Shown piece by piece: positions 1 through 13,849 of a stretch of 61,467 nt of DNA. Below the pieces are notes generated by a model. It had not been told where the DNA came from. It did no database searches and was given only the letters and a program-made list of their open reading frames with translations. Origin of the DNA: an uncultured Clostridiaceae bacterium. Its GTDB lineage: Bacteria; Bacillota; Clostridia; TANB77; CAG-508. Every line of letters begins with the position of its first letter. Position 1 is the first letter of the stretch. A program made the position numbers and the translations under genes. Location of the stretch: assembly GCA_948356915.1 (NCBI GenBank), contig CAOJCG010000014.1:1-61467 (forward strand), given 5' to 3'.

Positions 1-22
1 ATAAATCTGTGGATAACTATTT

Positions 23-169
23 CTATTTTTTCAAAAAATATAGAAACTTAAATAATTTTTTACCTGTTAATACTTCTGTTATCTTCAATTTCGTACTTAA
101 TTCTTTTATTTCTTTTGTTTTTTCTAATTCATAATCTATTATAATAATTCCTATTACTTTATTTTTCAT
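23..169 (-). CDS. possible 48-residue small protein (uncertain)
   Basis: An open frame from an ATG at 169 to a TAG at 23-25, with a hydrophobic start (KVIGIIIID) followed by a charged, helix-like stretch and a lysine-rich end. There is no clear ribosome binding site and I recognise no family. It could be the end of a decayed gene or chance. The rest of 1-339 shows nothing else I can support. Confidence 0.2.
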   Translation of the reverse strand: MKNKVIGIIIIDYELEKTKEIKELSTKLKITEVLTGKKLFKFLYFLKK

Positions 170-339
170 CATAAAATATCGCATTATTCTACATGTGTAA
201 TTTTTTTAAAATTTACTACTTTATGTTGCATTAGTGTTCTATTTATGATATAGTTATGTATATTAATTTATTTAATCCTGTTCGTTTAGTTTATTTATAT
301 ATAACTATTATAAAATTATTATTTTCAGGAGGTATTTTT

Positions 340-963
340 ATGAACAAGAAAGAAAAACGGTATTATTTTGATGAAATGTGCTCTCCAATAACAGATGAAA
401 AGCAGTTTAATAAGTCAACTACACTATTAATAGTTATTGCTTTTATTATTGGTATAATTTCTGCCATAATTTATGGGCATATTACAATGAATAAGTTTAA
501 ATATGAACTTAGTAGTTATTCTTATGAAAATATTGAACGTCTAGACAACGTATATAACATATTATATGACATACTTATAGTAAAAGGCTCTGGGTATAGT
601 TTGTTAGATATTCCAGAGTATGTTGCATCTTATAGTACTGAATATGATGGAGATAAAATAAAACTTCATTATTCCCTAAATTATGATGAAGATTTTGATT
701 ACGCTCCTTCACTTTATATGGATGTAACATTATCTAAAGATTTAAAAGTTATAGAAAAAACTAAGAGTTACGAATCTGAAAAAGAATATATAAAATCTGT
801 TAAAAATTCAAGAAACATATTTTTAGTATTAATAGCAATTTTCTTTGTACCTATTAGTATATTAATTGCTTACATTCTTACTATGCTTATTCTTATGCTT
901 ATTTCTTACATTCATAAAAAAATGGACTTATTTATAAAATCTAAAAGAAAAACTGAGGGTTAA
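340..963 (+). CDS. membrane protein of unknown function, two TM segments
   Basis: This 207-residue protein is not recognised. The start is set by a perfect AGGAGG at 329-334, six bases before the ATG at 340. One hydrophobic segment lies near residues 25-45 and a second near residues 160-190; the roughly 110 residues between them would form one extracytoplasmic domain, and the tail is basic (KSKRKTEG). Codon 7 is CGG followed by T (358-361) and must be read as a normal arginine triplet, because a +1 shift there meets a stop within about ten codons. The gene ends in a terminator shared with the convergent SanA-like gene. Confidence 0.6.
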   Translation: MNKKEKRYYFDEMCSPITDEKQFNKSTTLLIVIAFIIGIISAIIYGHITMNKFKYELSSYSYENIERLDNVYNILYDILIVKGSGYSLLDIPEYVASYSTEYDGDKIKLHYSLNYDEDFDYAPSLYMDVTLSKDLKVIEKTKSYESEKEYIKSVKNSRNIFLVLIAIFFVPISILIAYILTMLILMLISYIHKKMDLFIKSKRKTEG

Positions 964-985
964 CGCCTTCAGTTTTTCTTTTTTT
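949..985. terminator. bidirectional terminator between convergent genes
   Basis: AAAAACTGAGGG pairs with a following CCTTCAGTTTTT across a short loop, flanked by an A run on the left and a T run on the right, so it can end transcription from both the upstream + gene and the downstream - gene. Confidence 0.8.
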
Positions 986-1652
986 AGTCATTTGTTAAAT
1001 CGCCACTGCCACTTACTGGTATACTCTCTCCTAAATATGTAGGCTTTGATTTAAAAATGCATTTTACAAAGTCTTTATCTCTTGCTAAAATTTCTCTTAT
1101 TTCTCTTCTAGTTTGTCCATAATACCTAGTTTTTTTAGCTGGTACTCCATATGTTTTAATTCCTAATTTGTTTCCTATATATACTGATCTATATAAGTGA
1201 TATTCTTGAGTTACTACTGTTAAATTTTCTACTTTGAATATGTAACTTGCTCTATATAAGCTTTCATAGGTTGAGAATCCTGCATGGTCCATAAATATAT
1301 TTTCGCTTGGTATTTCATTTTCTATTAAATAGCTTTTCATAGCATTTACTTCATCATATTCTTCTCTTCCATGGTCTCCTGATACTATTATTTTTTCTGA
1401 TATTCCTTGTTTATATAGTTCTATTGCTTTATCTAATCTGTCTTTTAGCATTAAACTTAAAGAACCATCTTCCATTACTTGGCAACCTAATACTAGTATT
1501 GCATCTGACTTATTTGCTTTTTCTACTTCTTGTATAATACTTTTGTTTGCAGTTAATTTTACATATTGATTTATTCCAAATACTGCTACTATACATAGTA
1601 ATATAAATATAACTATAACTATTGCTATTATTTTTTTATTAATTTTATTCAT
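984..1652 (-). CDS. SanA/YdcF-like DUF218 protein
   Basis: A 222-residue protein with one N-terminal membrane anchor (about residues 8-28) and a DUF218 domain. Family marks are DAILVLGCQV (about residue 50), the region around IIVSGDHGREE, the segment NEIPSENIFMDHAG, and TVVTQEYHLYRS. DUF218 proteins such as E. coli SanA and YdcF are envelope-associated; SanA affects vancomycin entry, but no reaction is established for this subgroup. An AGGAG precedes the ATG. It lies 13 bases downstream of the LOG-like gene on the same strand and is probably co-transcribed with it. Confidence 0.8.
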   Translation of the reverse strand: MNKINKKIIAIVIVIFILLCIVAVFGINQYVKLTANKSIIQEVEKANKSDAILVLGCQVMEDGSLSLMLKDRLDKAIELYKQGISEKIIVSGDHGREEYDEVNAMKSYLIENEIPSENIFMDHAGFSTYESLYRASYIFKVENLTVVTQEYHLYRSVYIGNKLGIKTYGVPAKKTRYYGQTRREIREILARDKDFVKCIFKSKPTYLGESIPVSGSGDLTND

Positions 1653-1665
1653 ATGTTTACTCCTA

Positions 1666-2290
1666 CTATCTTTCTATATCTTTTTTAGATACTCTAATTT
1701 GACTTTCTATATATTGAATTGCTTTTTGAGTATTATCTGCAATATAATATAAGTCTTCTAAGCCAAGTGTATTTAATAATTTTTCTAAACTATCCCACTC
1801 ATGATTAATATTTAATATACATATTGACTTATTGTGCTCTTTATTTTTCTTTGTGTCTAATGCATAAAATAATTCTGTTAATGTTCCACTATTTCCTTTA
1901 AGAAATATCATATGATCTGACCAATCAATAAGTGTTTTTGTTACTTCTGACTGATATTTGCAACGTTCTATATGTAAATATGGTATATTAAAATCTCCGC
2001 CATTTAGGTTTTGGGTAATGATTGCTATCATATACAATTGATATTTCTGGAAAATATATTTCTTCAAATTTTATAATTTTATTTCGAAATTGTTTGCTTG
2101 TTTCTTGCCATTTTTCTATCATACATTTTGCGACTTCACCAGAAAGTCCATAGCATCCATCAAATACTAAAGTATACCCTTTTTCAATAATATATTTTCC
2201 TATATCTTTTGCACATTTATTATATTCTTTATTTATTTTTGAGTCAGTTGAACCTGCTACAAATATTTTTGCTTTTTCATATCTTATCAC
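1666..2290 (-). CDS. LOG/lysine-decarboxylase-like Rossmann protein, needs +1 shift at CGGA
   Basis: Two overlapping frames join into one 207-residue protein. The first frame starts at GTG 2290 behind an AAGGAGGA and carries KIFVAGSTDS and LVFDGCYGLSGE; the second carries the conserved loop LKGNSGTLTELFYALD. These match the nucleotide-binding and PGGxGTxxE-type regions of the LOG (cytokinin riboside monophosphate hydrolase-like) fold, although the PGG is replaced by KGN. The frames meet at TGG CGGA GAT (1999-1996): reading CGGA as one Gly gives KPKWGDFNIPY. In the zero frame a stop follows two codons later. Losing one base from the AAAA run at 2005-2008 would also join the frames, so this site alone is not decisive. 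Confidence 0.65.
1996..1999 (-). other. CGGA +1 recoding site (LOG-like gene)
   Basis: In-frame codon 98 is CGG followed by A; the zero frame stops two codons later. Reading four bases as Gly continues into the rest of the family sequence. Confidence 0.6.
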
Positions 2291-2373
2291 AAATATATCC
2301 TCCTTTTACTATTTATATATTTTTGTCAAATCTATTGAATATATTTTATCGTTTTACATAAATTTTGTCAATA

Positions 2374-2682
2374 TAGGAAAGAATTGGGACGTGTCCAAAA
2401 CTTTCCTTTTCTATATTCTAGGAAAGTACGCTATTTTAAGTTATAGAGTAGCGCCAAGTAAGTAATATATTTTATTTTTGTAATGAAGTCTTAGGCAGCC
2501 CTCCCACGGCAGCCACAATACTCGTAAGCTTGGAGGGCGAAATGGAAAAAATAAAATATATTACTTACTTAGGAGCGAATAATTTAACACGTAGCGTGGC
2601 GAAGCCACTTTTGTTCTTAAACACAAAATAATTCATAAAATAAAAGGAAAGTTTTGGATACGTCCCAATTCTTTCCTTTTCT
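2374..2682. repeat. 309-bp nested palindrome, MITE-like
   Basis: The outer arms (2375-2412 and about 2643-2680) are inverted copies of a 35-39 base sequence containing GGGACGTGTCC and AAAACTTTCC, with one or two mismatches. Inside them a second inverted pair of about 28 bases (2454-2481 and 2544-2573, core AAGTAAGTAATATATTTTAT) encloses a third stem, GCCCTCC/GGAGGGC. No coding potential is visible. The outer-arm core is shared with the palindrome at 23011-23158, so it is a dispersed family. It lies between two minus-strand genes and the right arm may also act as a terminator. No target-site duplication was found. Confidence 0.7.
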
Positions 2683-2692
2683 CTATGTTTTA

Positions 2693-4697
2693 TTATTTTA
2701 ATATTGCTTCTTTTTGTTTTACCATATCACATACTAATTCTGCTGTTTTTTCTACTCCCAATGTGGCTGTATTTATACATATATCATAATTTGAATGGTC
2801 ATTCCATTCTTTTTCTGTATAGTATTTGTAATGATTTGCTCTTAATTTGTCTATTCTACTTATTTCTTTTTGTGCTTTTTCTTTGTCTAGTTCGTAATAT
2901 GTGGTTGCTCTATTTATTTTGTCTTCCATGTTACTATATATGAATACTTTTAATACATTTTTTCTGCCTTTTAGCATAAAGTCTGCACATCTTCCTATTA
3001 TTACACATGATTCTTTATTTGCTAGTTCTTTTATTAGTTTTGTTTCTTCTAAAAATAACTCATCACTGTTGTTTAATCCAAAGTAGTAACCATTGTTTAG
3101 GTTGGCCAATAGTTCTTTCTTTTGCTCATTATTTTCTATATATTGTTCTGATAGTCCTGTCCTTTCTGCTAGTTTAGTTATTATTTCTTTATCATAAAAC
3201 TTTATTCCTAATTTATCTGCAATTAGTCTTCCTACATATCTTCCGCCTGAACCATATTCTCTTGATATTGTTATTATCATATGCTTATCTAATTTATTAT
3301 CTTCTGATGTATCGTCTTCTAATGCTTCACTATGTACTTTTTGCTTTCCAAGATGTTTTATTTCTATTATAAGTAATATTCCTGCTATTATAAATGCTAA
3401 GCCATCTGCAAATGGCCCTGAATATAGGAAACCTTTCATTCCAAAAGTTTGTCCTAGTAGAATCATTGCAGGGATTAAAAATAATACTTGTCTTGATAGT
3501 GAGAGTATTGCACTTTTTGCACTTTTACCTATTGCTTGGAAGAATATTCCTGCTGGAATTTGTATTCCATTACATATACATAACATTAAATATGTTCTAA
3601 ATGCTATACATGCAAATTCCATATATAGTTCATCTCCACTACCAAAAATCATTATCAATTTATCTGGTATTGTTTGGAATAATATAAACGCTATCGTACT
3701 GATTACTACACTTATTCCTAATACTATTTTTAATGTTTGTTTTACTCTATCCATTTTTCCGTGCACCATAGTTATAACCAAGTATTGGTTGTGAACCTGC
3801 TGCAATTCCTATTATTATACTATTTAGAATTTGACTTATTTTCATAACAATACCAAATACTGTAATTGGTATTTCTGAACCAAATTTTGAATTTGCTCCA
3901 TATTTTCCTAGTAAATTATTTTCAACTGCTATTACTAGTACTATACTTATTTGTGTAATAAAACTACTTATTCCTAATGTCGATACTTTTTGTAATACAT
4001 TTAATTTTAGTTTAAATTCCTCTTTTCCTATTTTTACAGATTTAAACTTTTTAATATATATTATATTCATTGCAAATGTTACTATTTGGCTTATAACAGT
4101 TGCTATTGCTGCTCCTTCTACTCCCATTTTAAATACAAATATGAATATTGGATCTAATATAATATTTAGCACGGCACCTAGCACCATTGAAGTCATTGCA
4201 TATTTTGGGTTTCCATCTGCTCTAATTATTGAGTTTAATGTTGTTCCTACCATCATAAATGGTAATCCTATACCTATTATATAGCCATAAGCAATAGCAT
4301 ATGTTCTTAGTGCCTCTGTACAACCAAATAAGTTTAATAATTGTGGTAAAAATATTAGTGTTATGGCACATAAAAGTATAGCTACTATTATTGATATTGC
4401 TATACCATTTCCAACACCCTTACCTGCCTCTTTTTCTTTCTTTTCTCCTAACCTTAAGCTTAAATATGCAGAAGTTCCATCTCCAAACATTAATGCAAAT
4501 GCTAAACATACCATAGTTAACGGGAAAACTATATTAGTTGCTCCATTTCCTAAATATCCTACTCCCCAACCAATAAATATTTGGTCAACTATGTTATATA
4601 GCGAGTTTACTAATAACGATATAATACATGGAACAGAAAATTTTCTAATTAATTTTCCTATTTTTTCTTTTCCTAAAATGTTTTCTTCTTTTTCCAA
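2693..4697 (-). CDS. MATE efflux transporter fused to cytidylate-kinase-like domain, +1 shift at CGGA
   Basis: The joined product is about 667 residues. Residues 1-450 are a MATE transporter (NIVDQIFIGWGVG, then FSVPCIIS-type repeats and SQPILGYNYGA), an inner-membrane cation-coupled exporter. The C-terminal 200 residues are a cytidylate-kinase-like P-loop domain (ITISREYGSGGRYVG, then KLGIKFYDKEII and IGRCADFML). The likely start is TTG 4697, nine bases after GGAGG; longer frames begin upstream without a signal. The frame breaks at GCA CGGA AAA (3761-3758): read as Gly it gives NYGAGKMDRVK, the usual MATE sequence. Deleting one base of the neighbouring A5 run would give NYGARKMDRVK, also acceptable. 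Either way both domains are intact. Confidence 0.75.
3758..3761 (-). other. CGGA +1 recoding site (MATE-kinase gene)
   Basis: CGG is in frame with the upstream half; the zero frame ends after CGG AAA AAT GGA TAG. Quadruplet reading as Gly restores the typical YGAGK motif. Confidence 0.65.
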
Positions 4698-5009
4698 TTT
4701 TCTTTTCCTCCTTTTATAATTTCTAATAGTTACAAATGTTTTTGTGTTTAAAACTTTACCAATTTTTACACAAAAATACAACACAATAAGATGTGTTGTT
4801 CGTTAAGCATTATTTTATAATAATGTTCGTTTCCATTTGCCACCGATGTATTATAGCATACTTTTTTATTCCTGTCAAACAGTTTTTCTTGTTTGTATGA
4901 GACTAAGTGTGTATCAAGTGTTATTTAGTAACTTTTTTGGTTTTATTTCCTATATTTTGGCTACACTAACTATATACAATAAAAAAAATTTGAAAGGATG
5001 TGGTTTTAA

Positions 5010-5444
5010 ATGGAAAATCAAAATTTGAATATTTTAGATGAAGTTAACAAAGGTGCTACAATGGGAATGGATGCTATTTCTTTTGTTTCTGATAAAGTAA
5101 AAGATGATACTTTTAAAGAAGTTTTAGATATTGAATATAATAAATATAAAAAGATATCTAATAGAGTTAATGACATATATTCTAATTATAGTAACAAAGA
5201 CCCTCACGAAACAAATGCTATGAATAAGGCTATGACTTGGTATGGAGTTCAAATGAAAACTATGAATGATGATAGTACTTCTAAACTTTCTGAACTATTA
5301 ATGCAAGGAACTAACATGGGAATTATTGAAGGTAGAAGGCTTATTAATCAAAACCCTAATGCTTCTAAAGATGTAAAAGATGTTTTAAATGATTTTGTTG
5401 TTATGCAAGAAGATAGTATTGAAACTTTAAAAAAATATTTGTAA
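5010..5444 (+). CDS. small all-helical protein, ferritin-like appearance, unknown function
   Basis: A 144-residue soluble protein that I do not assign to a named family. It looks like a four-helix bundle: DEVNKGATMGMDAIS, DTFKEVLDIEYNKYKK, a middle helix with MNKAMTWYGVQMKTM, and a last helix rich in Glu and Leu. Similar lengths and helix spacing occur in DUF2383-like ferritin-fold proteins, but the metal ligands are not obvious. AAAGGATG lies before the ATG, and a strong hairpin terminator follows at 5477-5520. Confidence 0.65.
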   Translation: MENQNLNILDEVNKGATMGMDAISFVSDKVKDDTFKEVLDIEYNKYKKISNRVNDIYSNYSNKDPHETNAMNKAMTWYGVQMKTMNDDSTSKLSELLMQGTNMGIIEGRRLINQNPNASKDVKDVLNDFVVMQEDSIETLKKYL

Positions 5445-5476
5445 ATTTTATTTACTAAAATTTAATATTTATAGAT

Positions 5477-5520
5477 AACTTCATTTCCTTTATTACTTTA
5501 ATAATGAAATGAAGTTTTTA
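5477..5520 (+). terminator. Rho-independent terminator
   Basis: AACTTCATTTC pairs with GAAATGAAGTT and is followed by a T run; it ends the small helical protein gene and separates it from the tRNA promoter. Confidence 0.85.
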
Positions 5521-5551
5521 CATACTCTATATTAAATGTTTAAAATTTTAC

Positions 5552-5580
5552 TTGCAATATTTTGTAAAGTAATATATAAT
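5552..5580 (+). promoter_or_regulatory. sigma-A promoter of the tRNA-Gly
   Basis: TTGCAA (5552-5557) and TATAAT (5575-5580) are separated by exactly 17 bases, and the -10 box ends 16 bases before the first tRNA base. The tRNA therefore looks expressed as a single-gene unit. Confidence 0.8.
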
Positions 5581-5596
5581 GATTTTAAATTTATTT

Positions 5597-5690
<94 letters not shown>

Positions 5691-5722
5691 AAATTGAACA
5701 GATAAATACAAATATCATTCTG

Positions 5723-5767
5723 AAGGAGTACTTTCAATAAGGACAATTATTGACTAAGTACTCCTTT
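5723..5767. terminator. hairpin terminator between tRNA and integrase
   Basis: AAGGAGTACTT and AAGTACTCCTT form an 11-bp perfect stem with a loop of about 22 bases. It lies between the tRNA and the 3' end of the convergent recombinase gene and can separate the two. Confidence 0.6.
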
Positions 5768-5792
5768 GGATTATATCAGTATAGTTTAAAGG

Positions 5793-7478
<1,686 letters not shown>

Positions 7479-7569
7479 TTAGACAGCCGAATAAGATATA
7501 AAGTGTTACAAAGTTTTAATTTGTAGTGTTCACATAATACCATATTCGTTTTTATAGTGCAAGTGATTC

Positions 7570-9915
<2,346 letters not shown>

Positions 9916-11685
9916 ATGAAGATTTTTAAAACAATAATATCAAGTTTTAAGCATACAAAATTACTAATACTTGTGTTTTTTATATTAAGCATAGTGCTAA
10001 ACTATCTAACGACATATATACCAGTAGTTATACAATATTTCATAGATGTATTATTAAATCAAAATACAAGTAATACTATAATAGAAAATTTTATTAGTAT
10101 ATTTAATAATAAACTATCATTTATTCCAATCATATGTATATTATTGCTATTGATTGAAGGGATAATTGTTTTATCAACATATATAAGAACAATTGTAAAG
10201 AATAAGATAATACAAGAATTTCAATTTGACTTAAAATTAAAATTATTTGAGCATATACAAAATCTAACATATCAGGATTTTTATAAAAGCTCTCTTGCTG
10301 ATTTAGTACAAAACATGGCAGATGATGTAAATAACATAGTAAATTTTATAGAAAAACAATTAACATATATATTAGACATTGTATTAATAATTATTTTTGC
10401 GATAGTTCAACTTGTAAATTTAGATTTAAGATTATCAATTGTTATGATTGTAGCTGTTGCAACTATAATTCTATTATCAATATGGTATTTTAAGAAATCA
10501 AAGCCAATTATAGAAAATAGAATAAAAACACAAAAAGCAATGTATGCAAACTTAAATGATAACTATTCAAATATAAAATTTATGAAGATAAATAATCTAC
10601 AAGAAAAAGAGAAAGAAAGATTTAATAAAACAAATATTAAAAATTTTGAAGCAAATAAAAGTAAAGTAATAATTGACACTTGGTATAAGCTATTGATTGA
10701 TGGAATTGTAAGAATACAAACTCCTTTTATATTTATTTTGAGTTCATATCTATATATGAAAAATACTATTACAATTGGAAGCATATATGTAACAATAAAC
10801 TACTCTAACAAAGTAACAAGGGCATTTACAAATTTGACAGAAATTCTTGAAGTTTTTAATTTATGTATTGCTTCATATAAAAGACTAAATAATTTATTAA
10901 ATTTAACATTAGAAGATGAAAAAACAGTAAATAACAATATTGAAATACAAGACACAACAATAACATTTAAAAATGCTAATATCAATATAAATGGAAAAAC
11001 AATTTTAAAAAATTTGAATTTTACAATTAAACCAAATGAAAAAGTAATGATAGCAGGTAGTACAGGAAGTGGAAAATCTATATTAGTAAAGACATTGGTA
11101 GGATTTTATGATTATGAAGGTAGTATAAAAATAGGTGAATATGAAGTTAGAGATTTAAATAAAAAAGCCGTTAGAGAAAATATTTGTTTATTATTGCAAG
11201 ACTCGTATTTGTTTTCAAGAACAATAGCAGAAAATATAAAAATCTTAGTACCTTATATAACATATCCAGAGATAGTAGAACTTTCAAACTTTTTTTCATT
11301 TCATAATGATGTAACAAAATTTGATAAAGGATATGATAGTGAAATTGGAAGAAATGGTATGGTACTATCAAAGGGGCAAAAACAAAGATTAGTACTAGTA
11401 AGAGCATATACAAAATCAAAGCCAATAATGATTTTTGATGATTCTTTTAGTGCAATCGACAGAATAAATAAAAAGAAAATTTTAAACAATTTACTAACAT
11501 TAGAAGATAATTCAAGCAAAATATTTATTACTCATAATATTGAATTAGCACCGAAATTTGAAAAAATAATTTATATAAGTGATGGACAAACAATATGTGG
11601 TACACATAGCGAATTATTGAAAAATGAAAATTATAGAGAAATATATAGTTTAGATATAAATAAAATAGGAGAAGAATATGTTTAA
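9916..11685 (+). CDS. ABC exporter subunit with degenerate ATPase site (first half of heterodimer)
   Basis: 589 residues: six TM helices (about 15-300) then an ATPase domain. Walker A is GSTGSGKS (about 375), Q loop LLLQDSY, signature VLSKGQKQR, and Walker B IMIFDDSFSAID, in which the catalytic Glu is replaced by Asp; a His follows in ITHNIE. A degenerate site in one partner and a canonical one in the other is typical of heterodimeric type IV exporters (BmrCD, LmrCD-like). The substrate (drug, lipid or peptide) cannot be told; there is no C39 peptidase domain. It overlaps the next gene by 8 bases, so the two are co-translated. Confidence 0.88.
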   Translation: MKIFKTIISSFKHTKLLILVFFILSIVLNYLTTYIPVVIQYFIDVLLNQNTSNTIIENFISIFNNKLSFIPIICILLLLIEGIIVLSTYIRTIVKNKIIQEFQFDLKLKLFEHIQNLTYQDFYKSSLADLVQNMADDVNNIVNFIEKQLTYILDIVLIIIFAIVQLVNLDLRLSIVMIVAVATIILLSIWYFKKSKPIIENRIKTQKAMYANLNDNYSNIKFMKINNLQEKEKERFNKTNIKNFEANKSKVIIDTWYKLLIDGIVRIQTPFIFILSSYLYMKNTITIGSIYVTINYSNKVTRAFTNLTEILEVFNLCIASYKRLNNLLNLTLEDEKTVNNNIEIQDTTITFKNANININGKTILKNLNFTIKPNEKVMIAGSTGSGKSILVKTLVGFYDYEGSIKIGEYEVRDLNKKAVRENICLLLQDSYLFSRTIAENIKILVPYITYPEIVELSNFFSFHNDVTKFDKGYDSEIGRNGMVLSKGQKQRLVLVRAYTKSKPIMIFDDSFSAIDRINKKKILNNLLTLEDNSSKIFITHNIELAPKFEKIIYISDGQTICGTHSELLKNENYREIYSLDINKIGEEYV

Positions 11686-13411
11686 AAAAAAAGTACTAAA
11701 AGAAATGTTTGATTTTACAACGAATAAAAAGAAAACTATTAAAATTGGAATAACTATAATTTTAGCATCTTTACTGTATCTTATATTTTATCAATATGTA
11801 TTATCTAAAGTGATTGATAAATATATACCAGATAAAAATATAAATATGGTATGGGTATTATCTTTAATATTAATTGCAATTATAATAATTAGATTTTTGT
11901 TTGACAAATATTCAGAAATACAAAGAAAGACATGCTATTATGATAACGACATACAGATAAAAAACAAAATATTTAATAGTATACAGTATGCAAATATAAG
12001 TAAATTAGATAAAATACAAGTAGGAAAACTATTCAATTTAACAACAACACAAAGTTTTGAAGCATCGCAAATGTTTGTATGGAATGGTTTAGGAATATTT
12101 GCTGTTAGATTAAAAAGTATAATAGTTATATCAATTATAATGTTATTTATAGATTGGAAAATTGCATTAGTTGTAATAGGAATATTTATTTTATCGTATC
12201 TTTTATTAATACCTTTTTATAATAAGAATATGAAGACTTATAAAAGATTGCAATTATCTATTATTAATTTGCAAGGAAAAATTAATGAGTATATAGATAG
12301 CTTTTCAACTACTAAAACATTAAGATTAGAAGAAATAAATATTGAAGATATAAAGGAAATGCTAAAGATAAGTAAAAAAGAGTTAATTAAATCTAGTAAA
12401 ATTTTAGGATTACATACAGCACTATTTTCATTATTAACATTTTTATCAATAATAGTTACTTTAGTTATTGGAGGTAATCAAATTCTATTAGGAATTGGGT
12501 TAGGTTCTACAATAATGTTAATAGTAGATTATATAAATGATATAAATGGTCATATGCAAAGCCTATTAGATCATGTTCATGGTATAGTAAATAAATATAA
12601 TTGTTATATCAATATTTTTAATATTATTTGTATTGATAAAGAAGATGATGACGGAACATTAGAGCTAGAAAAGATAAAGTCAATAGAATTTAAAGATGTG
12701 AAATTAAGCTATGATGGCGTAAACACGATATTGGATAATATAAATTTAAAAATAGATAAACCGATAACTGTGGCAATTGTTGGAAAAAGTGGTGCAGGAA
12801 AAACATCATTTGTTAATTTAATTCCTAGATTTTACAATTTAACAGAAGGTCAAATTTTAATAAATGGAATTGATTATACAAAATACAAATTAAATGAATT
12901 AAGAAAAAACATTTCATATGTATTTCAAGAGCCTGCTATATTAAATATGTCAATAAAAGATAATTTAATGTATGGCAATGATAATATTCAATTAGAAGAT
13001 GTTATTACTGTTTGTAAAAAACTAGGCATAAATGAAAAAATAGAAAATTTTGATAAAGGATATGACACAATAATATATGCAGAAACAGATATATTATCGT
13101 ATGGAGAAAAACAGCTACTAAGTTTTGCTAGAGCAATTTTAAAGAATGGAAGTATTGTAATACTAGATGAAGTAACATCTAATTTAGACTTGCAATTTGA
13201 AAAAAATGTTATGGAAGCTAATAAAGTAATTTTAGAAAATAAAATATCTTTTGTAATTGCACATAGAATAAATACAATAAAAGATGCAGATTTAATTGTA
13301 TTTATAGATGACAAACAAATTGTAGAAATGGGTAATCATCAGAAACTTATTGAAAAGCATGGATATTATTATAATTTGTATATGAGTAAGGAAAAAGTCC
13401 TAAATAATTAA
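11678..13411 (+). CDS. ABC exporter subunit with canonical ATPase site (second half of heterodimer)
   Basis: 577 residues: six TM helices (about 18-290), Walker A VGKSGAGKTS (about 365), Q loop YVFQEPA, signature ILSYGEKQL, Walker B IVILDEVTSNLD with the catalytic Glu, and switch His in FVIAHRIN. It pairs with the preceding subunit. Being cargo of the mobile element, the pair may confer drug or peptide resistance, but nothing in the sequence fixes the substrate. A short terminator hairpin follows at 13410-13430. Confidence 0.88.
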   Translation: MFKKKVLKEMFDFTTNKKKTIKIGITIILASLLYLIFYQYVLSKVIDKYIPDKNINMVWVLSLILIAIIIIRFLFDKYSEIQRKTCYYDNDIQIKNKIFNSIQYANISKLDKIQVGKLFNLTTTQSFEASQMFVWNGLGIFAVRLKSIIVISIIMLFIDWKIALVVIGIFILSYLLLIPFYNKNMKTYKRLQLSIINLQGKINEYIDSFSTTKTLRLEEINIEDIKEMLKISKKELIKSSKILGLHTALFSLLTFLSIIVTLVIGGNQILLGIGLGSTIMLIVDYINDINGHMQSLLDHVHGIVNKYNCYINIFNIICIDKEDDDGTLELEKIKSIEFKDVKLSYDGVNTILDNINLKIDKPITVAIVGKSGAGKTSFVNLIPRFYNLTEGQILINGIDYTKYKLNELRKNISYVFQEPAILNMSIKDNLMYGNDNIQLEDVITVCKKLGINEKIENFDKGYDTIIYAETDILSYGEKQLLSFARAILKNGSIVILDEVTSNLDLQFEKNVMEANKVILENKISFVIAHRINTIKDADLIVFIDDKQIVEMGNHQKLIEKHGYYYNLYMSKEKVLNN

Positions 13412-13482
13412 AGCTCTAAAAGGGCTTTTATAGGATAATATATGTAATTTGAGCAGAGATTCAAGTAATTCTCTGCTCAAAT
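13410..13482. terminator. two hairpins between convergent genes
   Basis: AAAGCTC/GGGCTTTT (13412-13430) is followed by a 12-bp perfect stem TTTGAGCAGAGA/TCTCTGCTCAAA (13449-13481). They end the ABC operon and the convergent tnpV-like gene. Confidence 0.75.
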
Positions 13483-13486
13483 GAAT

Positions 13487-13849
13487 TTAACAATAAATCA
13501 ATTCTTTAAATATAATTTCTTCAATTGAATGCGTGTAATTATTCATAAGTCCAGTCCATTTTAAAGGGTCAGTATTTTTTAGATTTTCATCAATAGGATT
13601 TCTTTCTAGCATTTGTTTCATAAGTAGGTCAAATCTTGTTTTAGACTGTTTGTCAGTTTCTACAATATGTTTTCTTAAAGTCTTGTTCATAAACATTATT
13701 ATATATTCTGCTTTCTTATGATTTTTTAAATATTCTAATCTTAAATGACCATATTTTCCAATAATATAATCATTTTCGTAATCTTCTTTTTCTAAATATA
13801 AGTTAGGAAAGAAAAAATCTCCTTCTTTATGATAAGTTATTTCTATCAT
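13487..13849 (-). CDS. tnpV: TnpV-like transposon protein
   Basis: 120 residues from the ATG at 13849; the GGAGGTTTTAACT before it decides the start over the ATG five codons upstream. The pattern MIEITYHKEGDFFFPNL, IGKYGHLRLEYLKNHK, DPLKWTGLMNNYTHSIEEII matches TnpV of Tn4451-type elements. Its function is unknown. Together with tnpW, the relaxase and the recombinase it defines the element type. Confidence 0.82.
   Translation of the reverse strand: MIEITYHKEGDFFFPNLYLEKEDYENDYIIGKYGHLRLEYLKNHKKAEYIIMFMNKTLRKHIVETDKQSKTRFDLLMKQMLERNPIDENLKNTDPLKWTGLMNNYTHSIEEIIFKELIYC

Noticed and set aside
3750..3765. MATE-kinase and LOG breaks explained by deleting one A from neighbouring A runs
   Set aside because: Possible for these two sites alone, but the other six sites have no homopolymer explanation and all eight fit CGGN, so a common cause is simpler.
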